Shown here in pieces: positions 1 through 4,838 of a stretch of 14,071 bases of DNA. A model generated the notes under the pieces. That model did not search any database. It was not told the origin of the DNA and saw only the letters and a program-made list of their open reading frames with translations. Location of the stretch: positions 1-14,071 of the forward strand of contig DFLT01000001.1 of the NCBI GenBank assembly GCA_002375465.1, read 5' to 3'. Each line of letters begins with the position of its first letter. Position 1 is the first letter of the stretch. The stretch is from Alphaproteobacteria bacterium UBA3612 (GTDB lineage Bacteria; Pseudomonadota; Alphaproteobacteria; Sphingomonadales; Sphingomonadaceae). Both the position numbers and the translations under genes were made by a program.

Positions 1-418
1 CCGATTGAACGCCGATTGACATCTCGGCAGCTTCGCCGCGACCCATGACACCTTTGAAAATATCCTGAAATGCGAGTGCCTGCGCCTGAAATTCCTGCGT
101 CGACCGGCCCATGGCGTTGCCGGTTTCCTCCGCCCACTTGCGAACGCTGCCCGACATTTTGCCGAACGATACGTCGAAAGCCGAATTCAATTCCTCAACA
201 TCGCTGGCGACCTTGGCGGCATTAGCGGCGAATCCAGCCAGCGGCAGCGACATAGTGAGGGACATGCGCTTGCCGACGCCCGCCATCTTGTCGCCCATGG
301 CCTGAAATTTCTTCGAACTCTTCGCGGCGCGTTTCGCATTCGCGTCGAGTCCATCCTCGAACGATGCGCTATCCAGGCCAAGGGTGACGCGCAGAGCGCC
401 TATAAGGCTACTCGCCAT
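1..418 (-). CDS. Phage tail tape-measure protein, N-terminal part (runs off window)
   Basis: The frame opens with ATG at 418 and stays open to base 1, giving 139 residues of a longer protein. It starts MASSLIGALRVTLGLDSASF and continues with a Lys/Ala-rich helical stretch, a small Gly/Met-rich segment near residues 40-60 and an EELNSAF motif. In tape-measure proteins, N-termini of the 'IGALRVxLGLDSAxFxxGL' kind precede a long coiled-coil rod that sets tail length and later helps DNA pass through the envelope. The start overlaps the 3' end of the preceding 63-aa ORF by 11 nt, which suggests translational coupling. Position supports the call, since tape-measure genes normally follow the tail-assembly chaperone pair directly. 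The C-terminal rod and any lytic domain lie outside the window, so full length and integrity cannot be judged. Confidence 0.8.
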   Translation of the reverse strand, partial: MASSLIGALRVTLGLDSASFEDGLDANAKRAAKSSKKFQAMGDKMAGVGKRMSLTMSLPLAGFAANAAKVASDVEELNSAFDVSFGKMSGSVRKWAEETGNAMGRSTQEFQAQALAFQDIFKGVMGRGEAAEMSIGVQS

Positions 419-599
419 CGCGTAGAGCCTCCATCGCCTGATTTGCCGCCTCGGTACCCAGCGCCTGCTGCGTGATTGCCCAGCCTGCCCCCATGAATGC
501 CTGCCCGATATCTATGCGCGGGATGCCCTGGCGTTCGGCTTCCTTCACCAGCTTGGCGGCGGCGCGCTCCATGCGTTTTGCTGATCGTTCTGGGGTCAT
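408..599 (-). CDS. Small phage ORF, probable second half of tail-assembly chaperone pair
   Basis: A 63-aa, mostly helical, charged protein (begins MTPERSAKRMERAAAKLVKE) with no domain I recognise. Its ATG overlaps the stop of the 81-aa ORF upstream as ATGA, and its own end overlaps the tape-measure start by 11 nt. It lies in the -1 frame relative to the 81-aa ORF. That frame is open back to a CCCAAAA heptamer at 620-614, so it can be read as the C-terminal part of a frameshift fusion, or translated alone by coupling. In tailed phages the slot just before the tape measure usually holds the tail-assembly chaperones (lambda G/GT type), which coat the tape measure during tail assembly. The function is inferred from position and reading frame, not from sequence similarity. 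Confidence 0.65.
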   Translation of the reverse strand: MTPERSAKRMERAAAKLVKEAERQGIPRIDIGQAFMGAGWAITQQALGTEAANQAMEALRDGE

Positions 600-841
600 T
601 CTGCCCCCGACTGTTTTGGGGGAGTGGTCGGCGCGTCCAGACGACCAACTCCCCCACGGCCCAGCGCGGCCTTCTCTGGGATCATTAGAACGCCGTCACG
701 CGCGTAGGCGCCAGTACGCAGGATGGCTTTCAGGCTCTCACCGATAGCCTCCATGCGTTCCTCAAGCGTAAGGGAAAGATCCGAATTCATGACGGCATTC
801 GCTGCGAACGTGGCCGCTAGAAATTGTGTTTCGATGTTCAT
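596..841 (-). CDS. Small phage ORF, probable first half of tail-assembly chaperone (G-like)
   Basis: An 81-aa protein (begins MNIETQFLAATFAANAVMNS) with an N-terminal helical part, a central segment ending around LMIPEKAALG and a Gly/Pro-rich tail (residues 62-81). I do not recognise a named family. It overlaps the upstream 66-aa ORF by 4 nt (ATGA) and the downstream 63-aa ORF by 4 nt, so the three are likely translated from one message by coupling. Codons 75-76 (CCA AAA), with the preceding C, form the heptamer C CCA AAA. A -1 slip there would fuse residues 1-76 to TVGGR and the whole 63-aa ORF, a product of about 144 aa. A GGGG/CCCC stem could form 6 nt downstream. This fits a gpG/gpGT-type chaperone by architecture; the role is inference. 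Confidence 0.65.
   Translation of the reverse strand: MNIETQFLAATFAANAVMNSDLSLTLEERMEAIGESLKAILRTGAYARDGVLMIPEKAALGRGGVGRLDAPTTPPKQSGAE
614..620 (-). promoter_or_regulatory. Putative -1 programmed ribosomal frameshift site (CCCAAAA)
   Basis: On the minus strand the heptamer is C CCA AAA, phased as X XXY YYZ relative to the 81-aa ORF. After a 6-nt spacer (CAGTCG) comes GGGG, which can pair with CCCC nine bases later, across the ATGA overlap. The -1 frame is open from the slip site into the 63-aa ORF. The arrangement matches the conserved frameshift in phage tail chaperone genes. CCCAAAA is not the strongest slippery sequence, and short heptamers also arise by chance. Confidence 0.5.
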
Positions 842-1038
842 TTCTCCGGCTCCGTCAAATGCGCCTCTATCTCTGCCAACCGGGCTTTGATGGTTTCGAG
901 TTCGTTGTCAGCGGCTCTAAGTCCCGCCGCCAAAGCATCCCCCAGGCAAATGCCGAAGCTAGCGCTGTCCTTTATGTCGGCCTGGCACTTAGTGAACGCG
1001 TGGAGCGCCGCTTTGCGAGCAAGCCCTTTTTCGATCAT
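838..1038 (-). CDS. Small phage ORF of unknown function, helical
   Basis: A 66-aa protein starting MIEKGLARKAALHAFTKCQA. Its C-terminal third (residues about 43-66, ELETIKARLAEIEAHL) has heptad-like Leu/Ile spacing typical of a short coiled coil. The ATG is one base after the stop of the capsid fusion gene (TGA-G-ATG), with GGGA a short way upstream, and its end overlaps the next ORF by ATGA. It occupies the place where head-tail connector genes normally sit, but it is too short for a known connector. Coupling to its neighbours supports it as a real gene; I cannot name its function. Confidence 0.6.
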   Translation of the reverse strand: MIEKGLARKAALHAFTKCQADIKDSASFGICLGDALAAGLRAADNELETIKARLAEIEAHLTEPEK

Positions 1039-1039
1039 C

Positions 1040-2602
1040 TCAATATCCCACCCCGGTAATGACCCGCACGGCGCCAGTCTGAACGCGCCGCCAGTTGATG
1101 AATTTCAGCAACCGGATCCCTGTCGAATTGGTCTGAAAAAGTGACACAAGCTGCGTTGCGCCGGACAGTGGGTCATCCGACATTTGGACCGACGCATCTT
1201 GACTAGCCATGATCTCGGTCGTGTCTTCTGAATAGGCGATGCCGCCGGGATCGATCAGCGAAATGACATTTCCAGCCGCGTCGGATGGCAGGGCAGGGAT
1301 GCCTTTGATATCGCCGCCGCGCGCGCCCACGTTCGGGAATGCCGCACCGCTAAGCGCAGCAAGTACGCTAGGTGCAGCGACGATATATGCCCGGGCAAGT
1401 TCGCCGTCGAAATCGGCGATAAGCGCTTTTATGTCCGCTTCCGGGTCAATGGTTGCCGCGCTGCCCGGTGCGCTGTTGGTGATGGATGCAGGGCTAACAG
1501 CCGCTTCCCCCGCATTCGCCGGATTGAGAAACGAAAGGTCAAGCTGTTCAGCCATCGCGCGGACAAGGTCTGCGCGGATTACACCCTCTGCTTCGGGCGA
1601 GGAATTCTCCGCCAACTCGTCACTAATCACAACAAGTGCCGCCAGTTTGAGCGTTTCGAGGCGATCCGTAGCAAAACTTAGCGCGGATACGGGCGTCGGC
1701 CCGGTCTCCCCTACCCATGCTGCCGTGGCACCGCTTGTCTGCAGTGTAAGCCGCACATTCGCGGGCACGCGGCGCATGCCAGACAGCCGCCCGAATACCG
1801 TCTGTTGACGGACAAGCGAAAAGAACTCGGCTTCCGCCGCTCCGTATTCCGCCATTTCTGCGCCCCAGTTGCCCGGTTCGGTCGTGCCGGCCGATACCGC
1901 AGCCTTCAGCAACCGGACCGGTGCAGCGCCTTCGCCCCATCGCGCCGCTGCATATTGCCGAGCTTCGCCCATCTGCCCTTTCGTGGCAGCCATCGCCTGG
2001 ATGGTCCGAACGAAGGCAGAACCTTGCGGGTGCGCCGAAATTGTAGACATGACTTTCTCCGATGATTTGATGAGTGTACTCGCCGTCCGCTTGATGGTGA
2101 GGACGGGCGGGGCGGAATCCGTCTTTCCGGTTTCCGCGATGTGGGCTTTGACGCTGGCAATGGTTGCCCCGGCGCAGGCCGGAACAGTCACCGCAGATAA
2201 TTCGTGCCAGCCCCATTCTGTGAAGCGCCGCCCGCCATTCTCGAGCGGGTGATATTTGAGGGCAGAAAACCCTATTGAGACTGCGCGGATCAGGCCTGCC
2301 TTGATCGACTGCCAAGCTTCGTCGAGACGGTCTTTCAGCTTTCCCGCATCATCGACTTTCACAAGCCGTGCGCGGAACTGGATGCCTTCAGGCGTTGCCT
2401 TCGCCCATTCGACATGGCCGATAGGTTGGCCGTGATCATGTTGCCATAAAAGTGGGATAGGCAAAGTGAACTTCGCGCCCATCGGCTCAACAATGTCGAA
2501 CTGCCGGTCCAATTCCGGCGTCGAGGCGATGCCCTCGATAACGCGCTCGTCGCGGTCGAAAGACTTGATCTCCAGTAGGCTCAAAGCGCGATGTTCGCTC
2601 AT
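1040..2602 (-). CDS. Prohead protease / major capsid protein fusion (HK97 fold)
   Basis: A 520-aa single-chain fusion. Residues about 5-160 are an HK97-family (U35-type) prohead serine protease: a VIEGIAST start of the fold, His in LLWQHDHGQPIG (H55/H57), Ser in RAVSIGFSAL (S109) and a later acidic residue in WHELSAVTVPA (E134), so a catalytic triad is plausible. Residues about 190-520 are an HK97-type major capsid protein, with a GATAAWVGETGPTPVS segment, the TLKLAALVVISDELAEN region and a C-terminal domain ending FINWRRVQTGAVRVITG. In phages with separate genes, the protease matures the scaffold/delta domain before the shell expands. The ATG has GGAG at 2612-2609 upstream. An internal ATG at 2050 (M185) has its own GGAG 6 nt upstream and could give free 336-aa capsid protein. 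The 66-aa ORF follows after 1 nt. Fusions of this kind are known, so the join is not a sequence error. Confidence 0.93.
   Translation of the reverse strand: MSEHRALSLLEIKSFDRDERVIEGIASTPELDRQFDIVEPMGAKFTLPIPLLWQHDHGQPIGHVEWAKATPEGIQFRARLVKVDDAGKLKDRLDEAWQSIKAGLIRAVSIGFSALKYHPLENGGRRFTEWGWHELSAVTVPACAGATIASVKAHIAETGKTDSAPPVLTIKRTASTLIKSSEKVMSTISAHPQGSAFVRTIQAMAATKGQMGEARQYAAARWGEGAAPVRLLKAAVSAGTTEPGNWGAEMAEYGAAEAEFFSLVRQQTVFGRLSGMRRVPANVRLTLQTSGATAAWVGETGPTPVSALSFATDRLETLKLAALVVISDELAENSSPEAEGVIRADLVRAMAEQLDLSFLNPANAGEAAVSPASITNSAPGSAATIDPEADIKALIADFDGELARAYIVAAPSVLAALSGAAFPNVGARGGDIKGIPALPSDAAGNVISLIDPGGIAYSEDTTEIMASQDASVQMSDDPLSGATQLVSLFQTNSTGIRLLKFINWRRVQTGAVRVITGVGY
2051..2060 (-). promoter_or_regulatory. 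Internal ribosome-binding site for free capsid protein
   Basis: Inside the protease-capsid fusion gene, GGAG lies at 2060-2057 on the minus strand, followed by a 6-nt spacer and the in-frame ATG at 2050 (residue 185, MSTISAHPQG). This is just where the linker ends and the capsid domain begins. Initiation here would make extra capsid protein without protease. The spacing and position are seen directly; use of the site is inference. Confidence 0.5.
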
Positions 2603-2660
2603 AGAAATCTCCGTAATTTAAAGAGATTCTTTCAGGTTTCGCGGCTGCCGGAAAGTTGGG

Positions 2661-2700
2661 TTCGGGCGCATTCGGGCGCATTCCGGCGGGTTCGGGCACC
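2661..2700 (-). repeat. Four-unit 10-bp tandem repeat upstream of the capsid gene
   Basis: On the plus strand the units are TTCGGGCGCA, TTCGGGCGCA, TTCCGGCGGG and TTCGGGCACC: two perfect copies and two diverged ones, with an exact 10-bp period. The block lies between the stop of the helix-turn-helix gene and the ribosome-binding site of the capsid fusion. It does not look like coding sequence. It could be a protein-binding array on one face of the helix or a slippage product. Confidence 0.5.
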
Positions 2701-2904
2701 CTAGAAGTCACTTTTTTCCGTCTGCGCTGCGATATACTCCGTGAGATCGGCAAGCGCGTACTGCACTCGACCGGCGAACGTTCGGAACGGAATGGGCGCA
2801 TCTGCCATGCGACGGTTGCGAAGTGTGTTTGCCGCCTTGCCCAGCAGCGCCGCTGCATCGCGCTCGCTCACATGGTCGTCGAAGGATACCGCTATGCCCT
2901 GCGC
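2701..2904 (-). pseudogene. Truncated helix-turn-helix (excisionase-like) DNA-binding protein
   Basis: The last 65 or so codons of a small HTH protein. The visible part reads SERDAAALLGKAANTLRNRR, then an IPFRTFAGRVQYALADLTEYIAA segment (helix, wing, helix). This is the pattern of MerR/Xis-like single-domain DNA-binding proteins of phages and mobile elements, where a helix-turn-helix is followed by a short wing and a 'DLxxYI' helix. The frame continues upstream, but beyond about 2904 it is the antisense of a transposase fragment, so the native N-terminus is lost. A GTG at 2871 could still start a 56-aa HTH protein, so residual activity is possible. The minus-strand orientation matches the capsid operon. 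In prophages such proteins act as regulators or directionality factors. The exact breakpoint is estimated. Confidence 0.6.
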
Positions 2905-3151
2905 CGTACAACCACGCGCTGCTGATGCTGGCGCGAGAGCAGATGAACAAGGAGGCCAGCCGAAGCGCCGTGTCATCGACAGCCAGAGCGTCAAGACCAC
3001 CGAGAACGGCGGTCCGAACGGTTATGACGCTGGCAAGAAGATGAAGGGCAGAAAACGACACATCATCACCGATACGCAGGGGCTGCTGGTCGGAGCTATC
3101 GTGCATCCTGCTGACGCCCAGGACCGGGATGGTGCACCTAATGTTCTGGCC
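2901..3151 (+). pseudogene. IS5-family transposase fragment, frameshifted
   Basis: The plus strand encodes APYNHALLMLAREQMNKEAS in one frame and then, after a frame change between about 2955 and 2972, VIDSQSVKTTENGGPNGYDA followed by KGRKRHIITDTQGLLVGAIV and DAQDRDGAPNVLA. These are the central blocks of IS5-family (IS427/IS1031-like) DDE transposases; IDSQS contains the first catalytic Asp. Both ends are missing: there is no N-terminal domain and no second Asp or Glu region, and similarity stops at about 3151. Terminal inverted repeats are not visible. The piece therefore cannot transpose. It abuts a truncated phage HTH gene on the left and the promoter region of a PEP-CTERM gene on the right, so it probably records a deletion at a prophage/chromosome junction. 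Confidence 0.85.
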
Positions 3152-3164
3152 GCTAGCGTGAAAG

Positions 3165-3181
3165 TGTCGGAATTATTAACA
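3165..3181 (+). promoter_or_regulatory. Possible upstream element of the PEP-CTERM gene (TGT...ACA)
   Basis: TGTCGGAATTATTAACA is an AT-rich patch in GC-rich surroundings, about 107 nt before the PEP-CTERM start and directly after the transposase remnant. Its outer TGT/ACA give weak dyad symmetry. It might be an operator or part of a promoter for the secreted-protein gene. I cannot tie it to a named regulator. Confidence 0.25.
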
Positions 3182-3288
3182 TCATAAACGCGCTGCCTTG
3201 GTCGATCGTTGAATTTGCGAGATAAATCGCCATGGCATGCTCCTTGCTTAATCGGCCTTGTTCCCAATTTTTTATCAAGGCAGTTTAA

Positions 3289-3939
3289 ATGAAATTCCGA
3301 TCACTGGTCTTATCCGTTGTCGCTCTACTCGCCACGCCCGCCGCTGCGACCACTCTTTATGTCGATGGCGGACAGTCGATTGAAGGCGACTGCACATTCG
3401 CCTGTGCCCTCCGGTACCAACAGGCCTACTCCTCCGATCTCTTCGGTTCGGCGCCCATCCTGATCTCAAGCATTGATTTCTTTGCATCGAGATCCGTGTC
3501 TTTCGATGGCCGGACGTTCGTCATGCGTATCGGTACCCAAGCCAATGCCGTGAACAATCTCAGCACGGACCTCTCCGACAATCTTTCAAACGACGTGGTT
3601 TTCGACACCGTCAGCGACTTCGGGTTCGTTGAAGCAGGAGATCAGTACGGTTTCGATGGAGCCTTCCTCTACGACCCCTCGGCCGGTGATCTCATCATCG
3701 ACATCCTCCGGACCGAAGGAGGCCAGGTCAGCATGTTCAACCGCTTTAATTCGGCAGCTGGCGATACCTTCAGCAGAGCCCTCAATTTCCAAACTGACGG
3801 TACAGGCTATACAACTGACCGATATGGCCTCGTAACGCAGTTCGGCTTTGAGGCCGCAGACGTCCCGGAACCCGCAGCCTTTATGATCTTCGGATTGGGT
3901 TTGGCCGCTCTTGGCTCCTCGCGAATGCGCAGGCGCTAA
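3289..3939 (+). CDS. PEP-CTERM sorted secreted protein
   Basis: A 216-aa protein with a Sec signal peptide (MKFRSLVLSVVALLATPAAA, cleavage near residues 20-21) and a C-terminal sorting signal: VPEPAAFMIFGLGLAALGSS followed by RMRRR. This is the PEP motif, hydrophobic span and basic tail recognised by an exosortase, which cleaves and transfers such proteins to the cell surface, usually with exopolysaccharide or biofilm matrix. The body (residues 22-190) is Gly/Asp/Phe-rich and probably beta-sandwich; I see no catalytic motif. Two Cys (in GDCTFACAL) near residues 34-38 could form a disulphide. AAGG 8-9 nt before the ATG serves as ribosome-binding site. The gene stands alone and is closed by a strong terminator at 3987. 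No exosortase gene is in the window. Its specific role is unknown. Confidence 0.9.
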   Translation: MKFRSLVLSVVALLATPAAATTLYVDGGQSIEGDCTFACALRYQQAYSSDLFGSAPILISSIDFFASRSVSFDGRTFVMRIGTQANAVNNLSTDLSDNLSNDVVFDTVSDFGFVEAGDQYGFDGAFLYDPSAGDLIIDILRTEGGQVSMFNRFNSAAGDTFSRALNFQTDGTGYTTDRYGLVTQFGFEAADVPEPAAFMIFGLGLAALGSSRMRRR

Positions 3940-3986
3940 CACGGCCTCGCCCCGCCGTTGAATCAGGCTGGGACCAGGTAACGCGA

Positions 3987-4027
3987 AAGGGCGGTTCCAG
4001 CCGAGTCTGGAATCGCCCTTCTTTTCT
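3987..4027 (+). terminator. Rho-independent terminator after the PEP-CTERM gene
   Basis: A 14-bp stem, AAGGGCGGTTCCAG pairing with CTGGAATCGCCCTT (one G-U pair), closes a 6-nt loop (CCGAGT) and is followed by CTTTTCT. It lies 48 nt after the PEP-CTERM stop. The opposite strand lacks a T-run after the stem, so it acts mainly on plus-strand transcripts. Confidence 0.9.
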
Positions 4028-4101
4028 AAGCCCCGGGCAGACTCCTTTTTGCTGATTAATTCGGAGGCTCTTTCAAACTTGGAAGAAAGGGAAAGAGCAT
4101 C

Positions 4102-4119
4102 CTCGAGATTATTCTCGAG
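4102..4119. repeat. 18-bp inverted repeat
   Basis: CTCGAGATTATTCTCGAG is a perfect 7-bp dyad around a 4-bp AT centre, lying between the PEP-CTERM terminator and the end of the VOC remnant. It has no T-run and no adjacent promoter that I can see. It could be an operator or a short hairpin at the 3' end of the VOC transcript. Confidence 0.35.
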
Positions 4120-4141
4120 AGACGGCGAAGTTCGGCTCAGT

Positions 4142-4396
4142 TCAATCCGATGACGACAGCATAAGTTCGGGGTTCGAGACAATTTCCCACAGGTGACCGC
4201 CGGGATTCCCGAAATAGCCGGCGTAGCCACCGTAGAATGTTGGCGTTGGGTCGCTGACGGCTTCGGCGCCGACGCGGCGAGCTTTTTCTACGATTTGACC
4301 GACCTCGCTGCGGACGAGAACATCATGACCAATTGTGAAGACGGTCGAGATCGACTGCTCCGGCAGACCGGTGTCATGGACAATATCATTCTGCGC
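4142..4396 (-). pseudogene. VOC-family (glyoxalase/bleomycin-resistance-like) C-terminal remnant
   Basis: The minus strand reads GLPEQSISTVFTIGHDVLVR, then EVGQIVEKARRVGAEAVSDP, then FYGGYAGYFGNPGGHLWEIV and SNPEL, ending in TGA at 4144-4142. The GGYxGYFxxPxGHLWEI block with the final Glu is the classic C-terminal half of a single-module VOC protein, where His/Glu residues bind a metal or position the substrate. The frame is stopped by TGA at 4399-4397, and no start or N-terminal VOC half is found upstream, so the gene is a 5'-deleted relic of about 84 codons. The family includes glyoxalases, dioxygenases and antibiotic-binding proteins; the original substrate cannot be told. Confidence 0.78.
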
Positions 4397-4468
4397 TCAG
4401 ATCGACCCGCCAAGACCAGCCGTCTCGTCCAAGTGTCTCGAAAGGGGCGGCCGAAAGTTTCTGCATCA

Positions 4469-4645
4469 TCACTCCGCAAGTTTGGGAATGCGTTTGCCTT
4501 TCGTGCGGCTCGTGAGGTGAATTAAGCGGCAGCGGTCGCAGCGGTAAGTTCGGAGCTGCAAGCCAGAGCGCCGGACGACGACGAGCACCTCCTCCTCCGA
4601 TCGGTAGGAGAACTTGTTCAAACAGACGCTCAATCTGGTTCGCAC
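4469..4645 (-). CDS. 58-aa CxxC...H mini-protein (zinc-ribbon-like), hypothetical
   Basis: A short frame running from GTG at 4645 to TGA at 4471-4469. It contains KFSYRSEEEVLVVVRRSG, then LRTYRCDRCRLIHLTSRTKG and KRIPKLAE. The YRCxxCxxxHLTSRTKGKR pattern, two Cys and a His after a beta-hairpin-like lead, resembles small single-knuckle proteins found as hypothetical genes in alphaproteobacteria and phages. The TTG at 4621 (50 aa) is an alternative start; neither has a strong ribosome-binding site. It lies upstream of the VOC relic on the same strand and is unlike it. A metal-binding or nucleic-acid-binding role is only a guess from the Cys/His pattern. Confidence 0.5.
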   Translation of the reverse strand: MRTRLSVCLNKFSYRSEEEVLVVVRRSGLQLRTYRCDRCRLIHLTSRTKGKRIPKLAE

Positions 4646-4838
4646 GCGACTAGCCTACCAAATCGCGCACCCATTGGTCGCTTACGAACCTGGGAAAGCC
4701 AGACTGCGTGGGTTGGGGATCGTGAGTGGCATCGTCTTGAAGGCGGCCGTTCACTAGCTGAGATTGATCCGTAGGAACGCACCTTATGTTCACCTCAAGT
4801 CAACGACGACGCTGGCGCGCATAGTCGCTGATCCGCTA

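Noticed and set aside
1239..1808. 189-codon plus-strand frame inside the capsid gene
   Set aside because: Shadow of the capsid domain, Ser/Ala-rich, no start signals.
2741..3187. 148-codon plus-strand frame as an intact gene
   Set aside because: It joins antisense of the phage HTH gene to a transposase fragment; the true transposase reading changes frame near 2960-2972.
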